Shown: positions 25,696 to 34,097 of the stretch, piece by piece | How positions within the stretch are numbered: the first letter of the stretch is position 1 | Layout of the letters: the number at the start of each line of letters is the position of its first letter | Source of the DNA: Clostridiales bacterium | GTDB lineage: Bacteria; Bacillota; Clostridia; Oscillospirales; JAAYOS01 | Length of the DNA stretch: 48,056 nt | Direction: 5' to 3' | Assembly: GCA_012520195.1 (NCBI GenBank) | Contig: JAAYOS010000014.1 | Coordinates: 1 to 48,056, forward strand | Notes under the pieces: model-generated | What the model saw: only the letters and a program-made list of their open reading frames with translations | Database searches by the model: none | Told to the model about the DNA's origin: nothing | Position numbers and translations under genes: made by a program

Positions 25696-26307
25696 TTGAA
25701 ATATAGCGAACTTACGACACTTTCCGATGAAGAGCTCTGCTCCTTGTTGTCGGAAGGTGTACACGAAGCCGAAGAGGTTTTAATATCACGTTATTTTGGA
25801 CTGGTGCGCGCGTGCGCCCGACCGTACTATCTTGTAGGCGGTTCTTTTGAAGACATAATCCAAGAAGGACTAATGGGTCTTCTCAACGCCGCAAGGGAGT
25901 TTTCTCCCAATAGGAATGTCCTCTTTAAGAGCTTTGCAGAGAGCTGTATTAGAAACCGTATTTATTCCGGCCTAAAAGCGGCTAATAGACAGAAGCATAA
26001 GCCGTTAAATTCTTACCTATCAATAGATTCCCTCTCCGAAGACGGCTATCACGCCTCAGACTTAGTCTTGCGACCTACCGACAATAATCCCGAAGATCTC
26101 ATCTTGAGCAAGGAAAGTTACGAGGAACTTTTTCACGAACTGAAAGGGCTGCTGAGCAATCTAGAATCTAACATTCTTGATCTGTATTTGGAGGGGCTTA
26201 CTGTAAAAGAAATAGCGTTAAAGACAGGCAGAAGCCCAAAATCGGTTGACAATGCCATATGGCGTGTACGACGCAAAGTTGACCGCCACTTAAAGCACAG
26301 CAGATAA
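25696..26307 (+). CDS. sigH: RNA polymerase sigma factor SigH-like
   Basis: A sigma-70 factor of 203 residues with the sigma-H profile: EDIIQEGLMGLLNAAREF in region 2.2, FAESCIRNRIYSGLKAANRQKHKPLNSYLS around regions 2.4-3, and a region 4 helix-turn-helix TVKEIALKTGRSPKSVDNAIWRVRRK. In endospore formers sigma-H turns on early sporulation and competence genes. The start is set to TTG 25696 (AGGTG six bases before), because the promoter overlaps the earlier TTG; this gives an almost leaderless message if the promoter call is right. Single gene with a hairpin after it. Other stationary-phase sigma factors are possible, but the KHKPLNSY segment favours SigH. Confidence 0.85.
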   Translation: MKYSELTTLSDEELCSLLSEGVHEAEEVLISRYFGLVRACARPYYLVGGSFEDIIQEGLMGLLNAAREFSPNRNVLFKSFAESCIRNRIYSGLKAANRQKHKPLNSYLSIDSLSEDGYHASDLVLRPTDNNPEDLILSKESYEELFHELKGLLSNLESNILDLYLEGLTVKEIALKTGRSPKSVDNAIWRVRRKVDRHLKHSR

Positions 26308-26323
26308 ACCTGCAGTACCCCAG

Positions 26324-26357
26324 AATTACATCCGATGCCATTCTAGAATGTGTAATT
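26324..26357. terminator. Hairpin downstream of sigH
   Basis: AATTACA (26324-26330) pairs with TGTAATT (26351-26357); the loop holds the palindrome ATTCTAGAAT. There is no T-run beyond GACTTT, so it is a weak terminator candidate. Confidence 0.4.
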
Positions 26358-26406
26358 GACTTTGTGCCGCTGTACCAAGTGCTGCACCAAGTCGCATCGG
26401 TTTACG

Positions 26407-26472
26407 TGCCCTATGTAGCTTAATTCCCAGAGCGCAAAAAATGAGGTGTCGGTGCGAGTCCGTCCAGGGGCA
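26407..26472 (+). other. tRNA-like structured segment (possible degenerate tRNA or riboswitch fragment)
   Basis: TGCCCT at the left pairs with GGGGCA at the right. Between them is a D-arm-like GCTTAATTCCCAGAGC and a T-arm-like CGG-TGCGAGT-CCG. The anticodon arm is too short, and G replaces the T normally found at position 55, so it is not a functional tRNA. It lies 28 bases before the zinc-ribbon gene at 26501. Confidence 0.25.
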
Positions 26473-26500
26473 AAGACTAAAGTCAAAGTGAGGTTAGACC

Positions 26501-26779
26501 ATGTACGAAGACAAAACATTAGTATGCAAGGAGTGCGGAGAGGAGTTCGTTTTTACCGCAGGAGAGCAGGAGTTCTACGCAGAGCGCGGATTCCAGAATG
26601 AACCCCAGCGTTGTAAATCATGCCGCGACGCACGAAAGGCAGCCGCCAGAGGTCCGAGAGAGTATTTCACAGCTGTTTGCGCTGAATGCGGAAATGAAGC
26701 TCGTGTACCCTTCGAGCCCAAGACAGATAGACCAGTCTATTGCAGCGATTGCTTCGCAAAGATTAGAGAAAACAACTGA
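26501..26779 (+). CDS. Zinc-ribbon domain protein (zf-trcl type)
   Basis: A 92-residue soluble protein with four CxxC knuckles: CKEC (about 10-13), CKSC (39-42), CAEC (62-65) and CSDC (80-83), enough for two zinc sites. The segment GEEFVFTAGEQEFYAERGF is the typical probable zinc-ribbon start of the zf-trcl family. Function is not established; cold-shock or stress-linked roles have been suggested for relatives. The start uses GTGAGGTTAG as SD. A strong terminator follows. Confidence 0.85.
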   Translation: MYEDKTLVCKECGEEFVFTAGEQEFYAERGFQNEPQRCKSCRDARKAAARGPREYFTAVCAECGNEARVPFEPKTDRPVYCSDCFAKIRENN

Positions 26780-26796
26780 TTTCTGAAATGAAATCT

Positions 26797-26828
26797 ACCG
26801 GGGCATCCCAGATGCTCCGGTTTTCTTT
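26797..26828 (+). terminator. Intrinsic terminator after the zinc-ribbon gene
   Basis: ACCGGGGCATC pairs with GATGCTCCGG and is followed by TTTTCTTT. Confidence 0.9.
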
Positions 26829-26902
26829 GTAGAAAAGTGCCGCAACACTCGGTGTTGAGTGCATAAGAAGGGCTTATTATAGAAACTTGGGAAAAATAAA
26901 TG

Positions 26903-26931
26903 TTGTATTAGATGCCCTTATGAGATATAAT
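26903..26931 (+). promoter_or_regulatory. Candidate promoter of the DUF1858 gene
   Basis: TTGTAT (26903-26908), 17-bp spacer, TATAAT (26926-26931). The leader before the ATG at 27015 would be about 75 bases. Confidence 0.5.
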
Positions 26932-27014
26932 TATTTGTGAGTAAGTCTGATTAAAATGCTTTACTGGCTTTTTGAAGCCAATACGAATACAAGCATCAGC
27001 AAAGGAGGTCAATT

Positions 27015-27230
27015 ATGCCTGCAATAACAAAGGATACTATTATCGGAGATGTTCTACGTATACAGCCTGCTGCTGCAAGGATACTAATGGAGATTGGCAT
27101 GCACTGTCTCGGTTGTCCTGCTTCAGTCGGTGAAACTCTGGAGGAGGCTTGCCAGGTTCACGGCGTCGATGCCGATGAGGTTTTAGAGCGTATAAATAAT
27201 CTGAGTGAGGCCTCGGTTTACGAAAACTAA
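27015..27230 (+). CDS. DUF1858 protein (hybrid cluster protein-associated redox disulfide domain)
   Basis: A 71-residue domain. ITKDTIIGDVLRIQPAAARILMEIGMHCLGCPASVGETLEEAC matches the DUF1858 / TIGR03980 family, with the CLGC pair (about residues 31-34) and a third cysteine in EEAC. Relatives occur beside hybrid cluster proteins and are thought to take part in redox or iron-sulfur functions. The AAAGGAGGT SD is ideal. It stands alone between its own promoter and terminator. Confidence 0.93.
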   Translation: MPAITKDTIIGDVLRIQPAAARILMEIGMHCLGCPASVGETLEEACQVHGVDADEVLERINNLSEASVYEN

Positions 27231-27246
27231 TCTATCCGAAAAAAAC

Positions 27247-27288
27247 GGCCGCGGCTTGGGAAATATCCCTCGCCCCGGCCTGTTTTTC
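27247..27288 (+). terminator. Intrinsic terminator after the DUF1858 gene
   Basis: GGCCG-GGC-GGG pairs with CCC-GCC-CGGCC and is followed by TGTTTTT. Confidence 0.9.
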
Positions 27289-27329
27289 ATCTGAGCACAG
27301 ATTGATTATCGGCCTTGAAGGAGGTTGTA

Positions 27330-28061
27330 ATGGACTGGACAGGAGATAGAAGTGCCAGTGACAGCTCCGGCAAAAAAAGACGCATGCCGAAATTATCTCC
27401 ACGCCTCAGAAAAATATATGATTTGGCAGAGGGAGAGCCTGTTATATGGGATGTTGGAACTGACCATGGATTCTTACCTGTCCGACTGGTCCTTAGTGGC
27501 AGCGTTGATTATGCCGTGGCGTCCGATATAAACAGAGGACCGATCGAAGGTGCAAGAGCCACAGCACAGAAGTTCGGTGTTGATAATAAAATAGAGCTCC
27601 GACTCTGCGACGGTCTCAGTGGAGAGATTCCAGATGGCCTTACCACAGTCATTATCGCGGGGATGGGCGGAGAGACTATCAAAAACATTTGTGAAAGCGC
27701 ACCATGGATCATTGATAGAAAAGTCCGACTATTGCTGCAACCTATGACATCTATAGATAGCCTTAGAGAATATGTCTATTCCGAAAAGTACAGTGTTACT
27801 GGTGAACATCTCGTTCGGGAGAAGGATAAGATATATACGATTATCGATATCGTTTGTGGGGGCACTGCAGAGGATTTCACGTATTTGGATACACGAATCG
27901 GGAAATATACAATAAAGGACGAACCTTACTCAGACTACCTACATCGTGAAATTATGCGGTTGCAGAGAGAAATCAAGGGTGCGAATGCTGAAACGAGACG
28001 TATTATGAAGTCAGCTATACTAGAAATCGGTGAATTGATGAAGTTGGAAGGTGAACTATAA
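27330..28061 (+). CDS. trmK: tRNA (adenine22-N1)-methyltransferase
   Basis: A 243-residue SAM-dependent methyltransferase that makes m1A at position 22 of tRNA. The SAM loop DVGTDHGFLP lies at residues 41-50, the acidic ribose ligand in ASDINRGP, and the family block AGMGGETI near 110-117. The start is ATG 27330 with AAGGAGGT before it; a TTG five codons upstream overlaps that SD. It ends one base before the next start and is therefore tightly coupled to the Nif3-like gene, an arrangement also seen with yqfN-yqfO in Bacillus. Confidence 0.92.
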   Translation: MDWTGDRSASDSSGKKRRMPKLSPRLRKIYDLAEGEPVIWDVGTDHGFLPVRLVLSGSVDYAVASDINRGPIEGARATAQKFGVDNKIELRLCDGLSGEIPDGLTTVIIAGMGGETIKNICESAPWIIDRKVRLLLQPMTSIDSLREYVYSEKYSVTGEHLVREKDKIYTIIDIVCGGTAEDFTYLDTRIGKYTIKDEPYSDYLHREIMRLQREIKGANAETRRIMKSAILEIGELMKLEGEL

Positions 28062-28859
28062 TTGGTGACGGTTGATAAGGTTTTTAGTTATCTAAATGAG
28101 CTTTTTCCGTTGGAGAATAAAATTGAGTCGGACAACCCCGGCTTTCTGGTTGGAAGGGGTGACAGGGAGGTAACCAGGATAATGGTTGCACTCGATATTA
28201 CTCCCGAAGTGATCGAAGAAAGCGTCGAATGGGGTGCTGAGCTCATAGTATCTCATCACCCAGTAATATATTCAGGACTACTGAGCGTGACTGATAACGA
28301 CTTTACAGGGGAACGGGTACTAAAGCTCGCTGAATGCGGAATTTCTGCCATCTGCATGCATACAAATGCAGATATTTCTCAGGGCGGAGTAAATGATCTC
28401 TTGGCAGCGCGTATTGGACTAAAGGATGTGGAGACAGTTGCGGATACCTCACTTTCGCCCTTGGGAGACAGGGGTGTCTGTAGGATTGGAAATATGTCTG
28501 TGTCAATGCAGGTTGAGCAGTTTGCTCCGTATGTTGCAAAAGCCCTCGGAGGCAACGGAGTTAAATATTACTCAAGCGGCAAACCTGTCAAAAGAGTAGC
28601 AGTTGGAGGCGGCTCCTGCGGAGTGTACATAGCTCTGGTGGCAGCAGCCGGATGCGATACATTTGTGACATCTGATGTAAAGCATGGACAGATACTCGAG
28701 GCGAAGTGGAGGGGCATCAACATCCTTGATGCTGGACATTTCGCAACTGAGGATGTTCTGTGTCCAGCTATTGTTGATCATCTCAGTAAGCGCTTCACCT
28801 CGGTGGAGGTCAAAAAATCCGAGCGTCTGGCTGACCCCATGCGCTATGTGGGAGTGTAG
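28062..28859 (+). CDS. Nif3-like dinuclear metal-center protein
   Basis: A 265-residue member of the Nif3 / YqfO family. Two metal-binding histidine sites are visible: SHHPVIYSG (about residues 66-74) and MHTNAD (about 104-109), plus DVKHGQILEA and LDAGHFATE near the C-terminus. Relatives form toroidal hexamers with two metal ions. It is often labelled GTP cyclohydrolase 1 type 2, but the biochemical role is not settled. It lacks the long central insert found in Bacillus YqfO, as in the shorter E. coli YbgI form. TTG start (GTG at 28065 is possible); GGAAGGTG upstream. The gene is adjacent to trmK and 2 bases before rqcH. Confidence 0.9.
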   Translation: MVTVDKVFSYLNELFPLENKIESDNPGFLVGRGDREVTRIMVALDITPEVIEESVEWGAELIVSHHPVIYSGLLSVTDNDFTGERVLKLAECGISAICMHTNADISQGGVNDLLAARIGLKDVETVADTSLSPLGDRGVCRIGNMSVSMQVEQFAPYVAKALGGNGVKYYSSGKPVKRVAVGGGSCGVYIALVAAAGCDTFVTSDVKHGQILEAKWRGINILDAGHFATEDVLCPAIVDHLSKRFTSVEVKKSERLADPMRYVGV

Positions 28860-28861
28860 CG

Positions 28862-30628
28862 ATGCCACTAGATGCAGTAGTATTATCGGGACTTAGGCGA
28901 GAGCTTGAACAGACGCTTGTTGGCGGTAGGATAGATAAAATATACCAGCCCGAAAGGGATGAGATAATCCTTAATATCAGAGGGAGGGGGGAGAACCTCC
29001 GCCTTCTTTTCTCTGCTAACCCTACCAATGCACGTGTCCACACAGGGAGAGTGCAAAGAGATAATCCGCAGACACCTCCGATGTTCTGTATGCTAATGAG
29101 GAAACTGTTCTCAGGGGGCATAATCCGTGATATATATCAACCCCCGATGGAGCGAATACTCGAGTTCACAGTAGATACAGTGGACGAGCTGGGGTCGGTC
29201 CTGCAAAGAAAGATTGTGTTTGAGCTTATTGGAAGGATGTCAAACCTAATATTACTCGATGATGAGGGCCGCATTGTAGACAGCCTCAGACGAATCGATA
29301 CCGATATAACCGACAGACGCCAGATTCTCCCAGGTATGTTCTATCGTTATCCACCAACGCAGGAAAAAGCAAATCCGTTAGAAACATCTATAGAACAAAT
29401 TTCATCTTACGTTGAATCCTCTCCTCCTGGAATGAGAGCTGATAAGTGGATACTTGAGACATTCTTCGGAATACCACCGCTCATAGCCAGAGAAATAGCA
29501 TTCAGATCGACTGGTGATGTCTCTCCAACGTTTTATCAGATGGATGAAATGAAGAAGGAGCGTTTTGCTTCTGCGCTTTGCGATTTGTTTATACTAATAA
29601 AGAGCGGCGATACGACGCCATACATGCTGCTTGATGGTGAAATGCCATATGATATTAGCTATATGCCTATAACGCAATATGACAGCAGGTACACGAATAG
29701 GGAGTACGAAAGCTTCTCATTGCTGGTTGAGACTTTTTTTGAGAAAAGAGCAGCGTCCGCACGTGTTAAACAACAGGTCCAGGCGCTAGGGAGAGTAGTA
29801 TCTCCGGTACTCGATAGGGTTAGGCGAAAGGTAGAGAACCAGAAAAAGGAGCTGCTTGAGGCAAAGGACCGTGAGAAACTTCGCAAATACGGAGACCTAT
29901 TAATGGCTAACCTAAACTCCGTACCGAGAGGGGCGCGTACAGCACGCGTTGTGAACTTCTACGACTTGGAGGGAGGTCTTATTGACATTCCCCTCGATCC
30001 GAGACTTTCGGTTCAGCAGAATGCCGCAAAGTACTATAAGGACTATAACCGAATGAAGACAGCCGAAAGGGTGCTCGCTGAACAGATTCAGGCAGGCGAA
30101 AACGAGATCCAATATCTTGAAAGTGTTCTGGATATGTTGAGGAGAGTAGAGTCGACCGATGATATAGAGGAGCTGAGGGAGGAACTGAAGCATACTGGTT
30201 ACCTCAGGAGCACCGACAAGCGGAGAAGCAAAAAGTCAGGTCAGACTGAGCAACGTCCGCCGCAGGAGTTTAGGACCTCGGGTGGCTTTACAGTCCTCTG
30301 CGGGAGAAACAACCTGCAAAATGACAGACTTACACTTAAATATGCACATAAGAACGACATATGGTTCCATGTCCAGAAGATACCGGGTTCCCATGTAATT
30401 TTACGTACAGAGGGCAAGGAACCGGATGATCAGACTTATACCGAAGCGGCGATGATTGCAGCCGTCTATTCCCAGGCACACGGCGGACAAAATGTGCCTG
30501 TGGACTACACAAGGGTGCGTTACGTAAAAAAGCCACCGGGCTCTAAGCCAGGTGTAGTTATTTATGACCCATATTTTACTGCGTATGTAACACCCGACAA
30601 AGAAGCAGTGGATAAGCTCCGAATCTAG
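28862..30628 (+). CDS. rqcH: NFACT-family ribosome quality control protein RqcH
   Basis: A 588-residue protein of the NFACT (Rqc2/FbpA) family. NFACT-N (MPLDAVVLSGLRRELEQTLVGGRIDKIYQP) is followed by an HhH region and a long coiled coil (about 300-450), and by the NFACT-R domain (RTSGGFTVLCGRNN, DIWFHVQKIPGSHVIL). RqcH binds obstructed 50S subunits with peptidyl-tRNA and adds C-terminal alanine tails that mark the nascent chain for degradation. The older annotation as fibronectin-binding protein is secondary. SD GGGAGTGTAGC lies in the end of the Nif3-like gene. It is last in the trmK-nif3-rqcH operon and ends at a near-perfect palindrome. Confidence 0.93.
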   Translation: MPLDAVVLSGLRRELEQTLVGGRIDKIYQPERDEIILNIRGRGENLRLLFSANPTNARVHTGRVQRDNPQTPPMFCMLMRKLFSGGIIRDIYQPPMERILEFTVDTVDELGSVLQRKIVFELIGRMSNLILLDDEGRIVDSLRRIDTDITDRRQILPGMFYRYPPTQEKANPLETSIEQISSYVESSPPGMRADKWILETFFGIPPLIAREIAFRSTGDVSPTFYQMDEMKKERFASALCDLFILIKSGDTTPYMLLDGEMPYDISYMPITQYDSRYTNREYESFSLLVETFFEKRAASARVKQQVQALGRVVSPVLDRVRRKVENQKKELLEAKDREKLRKYGDLLMANLNSVPRGARTARVVNFYDLEGGLIDIPLDPRLSVQQNAAKYYKDYNRMKTAERVLAEQIQAGENEIQYLESVLDMLRRVESTDDIEELREELKHTGYLRSTDKRRSKKSGQTEQRPPQEFRTSGGFTVLCGRNNLQNDRLTLKYAHKNDIWFHVQKIPGSHVILRTEGKEPDDQTYTEAAMIAAVYSQAHGGQNVPVDYTRVRYVKKPPGSKPGVVIYDPYFTAYVTPDKEAVDKLRI

Positions 30629-30634
30629 TGCGTA

Positions 30635-30664
30635 AAGGTAGGCTGTCAGTTGACAGCCTACCTT
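30635..30664 (+). terminator. Perfect palindrome after rqcH
   Basis: AAGGTAGGCTGTCA-GT-TGACAGCCTACCTT has a 14-pair stem with a two-base spacer. There is no long T-run, but position favours a terminator between convergent rqcH and the SLH gene. Confidence 0.75.
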
Positions 30665-30744
30665 CAAATATATTCACTTATATGAGATGATTTTACAGCC
30701 TTTATAATCTCAATCGCAGTGCATCGTCTTTGAGCACCCATGTG

Positions 30745-32070
30745 TTAACCGAAGATCCTGCTGAGCAGGCTACTTGGCTGTTCACTTTTCATAATTTCCA
30801 TAGCCCTATAGAGCATTTCTGCTGCATCCGCACGTGTAACCGTCTCCATTGGTTGGAGGCGCCCGTCTGAGGAAACTGGAAGAACCTCATTCGATGCAGC
30901 TATTGCGGCGGCCTCGACTGCCCAGACAGGCATCGCCTCAGAATCGGAGAAAATCGGCTTCTGTTCCTGGCTTTCCAGATTTAGTGCATTGTTAAGGACA
31001 ACAGAGGCCTCAGCCCTGGTAAGGGGATTCTCCGAGCGGAATACCCGTCTGCCATCCAATGTGCTGACACCGGTGATTATGCCTTGTTTGAGTGCAGTCG
31101 AAAGGTATGGTTTTACCCATGTTGGTGTATCCGAGTCATCTGCAAACCCAGTCTTGGTAACTGGTGTTACGACTTCAAACCCAAGACAAGTTATAGCCAT
31201 AGCCACAAACTCGCCCCTACTTACAACTTTATCCGGATTAAAGAAATAGTTGTTTCCCATTCTCTCTCCGATAAGGATTCCCTCTTCAGCGAGCTTTAGT
31301 GCGGCAAAATGTGCGGGATTACCATCCATATCGGCATAAGTCATCTTAGCAGCATTCTTCGATATGCGGATCGTAACCTTTGCAGTGTTGGAAATGAGCC
31401 CCTCCGGATCGATTGCGACATAGGTGAAACTGTCGCTGCCGGTCTTGTTCTGATATGGCGTGTAGATAAATACGTTCGGATCATCCTCAGATATTACAAT
31501 ATCACCTTTGGAAGGGGGCTTTTGTATCCGAACTACCAGCTCGTCATCATCGGGGTCGGAGATTTTGAATTTGCATGTGACAGCAATATTCTTGATTGTT
31601 TCGAATTCAAGGTCCTCCGCGACCGGAGCACCGTTAGTCTTGCTTACCTGTGCAATGCTTACAGTAGTAACCTGCCCGTTAGTGTCTTTGAACACAGGTA
31701 TGAAGCTGAAACTTGTGGATGTCTCCGCGTTACCTGCCGGCTTAAAGTGGAGCTCATCAAGCTTCTCAACTGTCACAGCTTCACCCGTATAGAGGGCTCT
31801 GCTGCCACAATAGAGTGCACCAGCCGATTCGTCGGGAAGGTCTGTGAGTACTATCCCCTCTAGCTCACCGTCGCCCACGATTTTACTTTGGAAATCTGCG
31901 CTGCGGAAGGTAATATCCGCCCCGGCTCTGCTCGTTTTTGCAAACGTCTCTATATAGGGTTCTGCCTCAGTCATAGAAACGGCCCCTGCGGCTGTTGACA
32001 GTATTACCACTGCAAGCAGTACGGTTGTAATGCTGTAAATCCTGCGGCCGAGTATGTTTTTGCTATGCTT
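30745..32070 (-). CDS. SLH surface protein with cadherin-like (Ig-fold) repeat
   Basis: A 441-residue secreted protein. A signal peptide (about residues 1-31) is followed by a 100-residue region and a cadherin-like Ig fold (about 145-250; NGAPVAEDLEFET, SDPDDDEL, GSDSFTYVAIDPEGL). Three SLH modules follow (about 258-425), with the usual markers such as HFAALKLAEEGIL, ADDSDTPTWVKPYLS and ADAAEMLYRAM. It is probably held on the wall by its SLH end, exposing the Ig-like part. The start at 32070 has a good AGGAGG; an in-frame ATG 16 codons upstream is less likely. No partner gene is obvious. Ligand unknown. Confidence 0.88.
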   Translation of the reverse strand, partial: KHSKNILGRRIYSITTVLLAVVILSTAAGAVSMTEAEPYIETFAKTSRAGADITFRSADFQSKIVGDGELEGIVLTDLPDESAGALYCGSRALYTGEAVTVEKLDELHFKPAGNAETSTSFSFIPVFKDTNGQVTTVSIAQVSKTNGAPVAEDLEFETIKNIAVTCKFKISDPDDDELVVRIQKPPSKGDIVISEDDPNVFIYTPYQNKTGSDSFTYVAIDPEGLISNTAKVTIRISKNAAKMTYADMDGNPAHFAALKLAEEGILIGERMGNNYFFNPDKVVSRGEFVAMAITCLGFEVVTPVTKTGFADDSDTPTWVKPYLSTALKQGIITGVSTLDGRRVFRSENPLTRAEASVVLNNALNLESQEQKPIFSDSEAMPVWAVEAAAIAASNEVLPVSSDGRLQPMETVTRADAAEMLYRAMEIMKSEQPSSLLSRIFG

Positions 32071-32231
32071 CATATTGATCCTCCTCAATGGAATCATGTT
32101 CACGTAGTCCTTCAACACTATTGTTTGCCTGAAATGCCCACGATATTCTATATCGCGGTAAAAATATGATAATTGGGGAAGCGGTGCCGGGTTATCACAT
32201 ATATTATGGTCATAATGGGTGCAAAATAAAA

Positions 32232-32256
32232 GAAAACCGAATTAATTTCGGTTTTC
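32232..32256 (-). terminator. Intrinsic terminator after rodA
   Basis: GAAAACCGAA pairs with TTTCGGTTTTC. On the minus strand it is followed by TTTTCTTTTATTTT, a good T-run. Confidence 0.85.
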
Positions 32257-32317
32257 CAGATATGCAATACTATTAGTGGTAGAGTTAGTTCCTTACTCGG
32301 ATATGCTTATATTAGTA

Positions 32318-33454
32318 CTATTGGCTGCTGGATTTTAGCCACCCGGGCATAGGTCTCATCTTCACACCGGAGACAAGTCCCATAGCCGCAAACATTGTCA
32401 TAACTGAGGAGCCACCATAGCTGAAGAAGGGGAGGGTAATGCCGATTATGGGTGTTAGACCGACGCACATACCGATGTTTTCAAAGACTTGAAATATCAG
32501 CATTGCCGCTACTCCGACACATACAAGGGCGCCCATTCCGTTACGCGCTTTCGTGGCAATATATAGACAGCGGAAGATGATCACGCATAGGAGCAGTAGA
32601 ATAAATATTGACCCTATCATTCCAAGTTCTTCGCCTGCAACCGAAAATATCAGGTCGGTATGTTTTGCCGGCAGGCTGCCTGTCTGGGTCTGTCTCCCAC
32701 TGAATAATCCCTGACCGGTAAGTTTTCCTGAACCAATTGCCATTTTGCTTCTAGATGCCTGATAGCCGTATCCAAGAGGATCAAGCGTATCGTCTATGAC
32801 GACAAGTACTCGCATTTGCTGGTATGTGCCTAGCGATTTCCAAAGAAATGGAGCGGCAGCAGCAGTTGCTGCCCCTGCTATAAGAAACCACCAGAAGCGA
32901 AGTCCAGCTGCAAAAGCCATGCAGATGAAGATGAAAACATACACGGCGGACATGCCCATGTCACCTGATGATACCCAGATCAGCGCGACAGTAAGCAATA
33001 GATGACAGGCTAGGAAAAACACCGATTTGATTGAGCTCAAGTGTTCACGCGCTGAATACATCTGTTTAGCCATCAATAGAATAAATGTGATCTTAACTAC
33101 TTCTGCAGGCTGGACGCGCATCTTTATAAAAGGAATTTCCAGCCAGCTCCTGTTTCCGCCTACCTCTACTCCAAAAACTAAGGTCGAGGAGATAAAAAGA
33201 ACATTGAAGGCTAAGATCCATTTCCAATACTCTGACAGGTCATAGATGTCTATTAACGAAAAGATTACAAATAATAGTATTCCCAGTAGTATACCTATCG
33301 ACTGAACAATAATAAATCTTGAAGTGTTGGAATAGCTCATCGTTGCGCTTATAATGAGAAGCAGACCGAATATTGAGCTGGCAAAGCAGACCGAAAACAA
33401 GAACATGTCGGCTTCTCTTACAAAACGCTTCACACTTTTCCAGAAATACTTCAT
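32318..33454 (-). CDS. rodA: RodA/FtsW/SpoVE-family peptidoglycan polymerase
   Basis: A 378-residue SEDS protein with about ten membrane segments. The catalytic loop is recognisable in EVGGNRSWLEIPFIKMRVQPAEVVKI, and the conserved C-terminal block is IIGITLPFFSYGGSS. It makes glycan strands from lipid II together with a class B penicillin-binding protein. Closest to RodA by the short N-terminus and the SYGGSS-V-M-T block; an SpoVE or FtsW role is not excluded. No PBP2 or mreBCD lies nearby, so it is a solitary gene. Own terminator downstream; divergent from tsaE. Confidence 0.82.
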   Translation of the reverse strand: MKYFWKSVKRFVREADMFLFSVCFASSIFGLLLIISATMSYSNTSRFIIVQSIGILLGILLFVIFSLIDIYDLSEYWKWILAFNVLFISSTLVFGVEVGGNRSWLEIPFIKMRVQPAEVVKITFILLMAKQMYSAREHLSSIKSVFFLACHLLLTVALIWVSSGDMGMSAVYVFIFICMAFAAGLRFWWFLIAGAATAAAAPFLWKSLGTYQQMRVLVVIDDTLDPLGYGYQASRSKMAIGSGKLTGQGLFSGRQTQTGSLPAKHTDLIFSVAGEELGMIGSIFILLLLCVIIFRCLYIATKARNGMGALVCVGVAAMLIFQVFENIGMCVGLTPIIGITLPFFSYGGSSVMTMFAAMGLVSGVKMRPMPGWLKSSSQ

Positions 33455-33589
33455 GGTTGGCTTACTCCCGTGCTATTCTAAAAATGACTTTAGGGATAGG
33501 AATATTGAGAATCTAGGTATTTGCTATATTGTACACTGAAATACTGTTTTGGTAAAGCGATATAATTACCGCGTTTTCGATAAAAAATT

Positions 33590-33618
33590 TTGACCCTCTT
33601 TCCAAGCTGTGGTATAAT
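33590..33618 (+). promoter_or_regulatory. Sigma-A promoter of tsaE-tsaB
   Basis: TTGACC (33590-33595), 17-bp spacer, TATAAT (33613-33618). It lies 33 bases before the tsaE ATG. Confidence 0.85.
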
Positions 33619-33650
33619 TCTTTAGAGCAAAAAAGAAAGCGGTTTGATAG

Positions 33651-34097
33651 ATGAAAATACGAGAAGTTCACACCTTAAGCGAAGCTGAGACAGAACAGGC
33701 TGGAGAGGAGCTGGGAAGACGCCTTGGGCCCGGTGCAGTGGTTGCACTATTTGGTGATCTGGGTGTCGGAAAGACGGCTTTTGTTCGGGGCCTTGTAAGG
33801 GCGACAGGATATGACGGTCGCGTGACAAGTCCGACATTTTCTATAGTGAACGAGTATTATGGAAATATTCCTGTTTTTCATTTTGATATGTACCGCCTCA
33901 GAGATGAAGATGACCTGTATGATTTAGGATGGGAGGACTATCTCTCAAGAGGAGGAATCTGCGCTGTTGAGTGGAGTGAACGGGTAAAGGGTGCTCTCCC
34001 TGATCATTCTATCTACGTCACACTGACATCTGTCGGGGAAACAGCGAGAATTATGAGAATTGAGGAGAATCACTGCGATGCGGATCCTTGCGATTGA
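33651..34097 (+). CDS. tsaE: tRNA t6A biosynthesis ATPase TsaE
   Basis: A 148-residue P-loop ATPase that works with TsaB and TsaD to make N6-threonylcarbamoyladenosine at tRNA position 37. The P-loop GDLGVGKT spans residues 35-42, followed by the family blocks SPTFSIVNEY and FHFDMYRL, then AVEWSE. The first gene of the tsaE-tsaB pair; its end overlaps the tsaB start by 20 bases. tsaD is not in the window. The SD is weak (AAAGAAAGCGG). Confidence 0.95.
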   Translation: MKIREVHTLSEAETEQAGEELGRRLGPGAVVALFGDLGVGKTAFVRGLVRATGYDGRVTSPTFSIVNEYYGNIPVFHFDMYRLRDEDDLYDLGWEDYLSRGGICAVEWSERVKGALPDHSIYVTLTSVGETARIMRIEENHCDADPCD

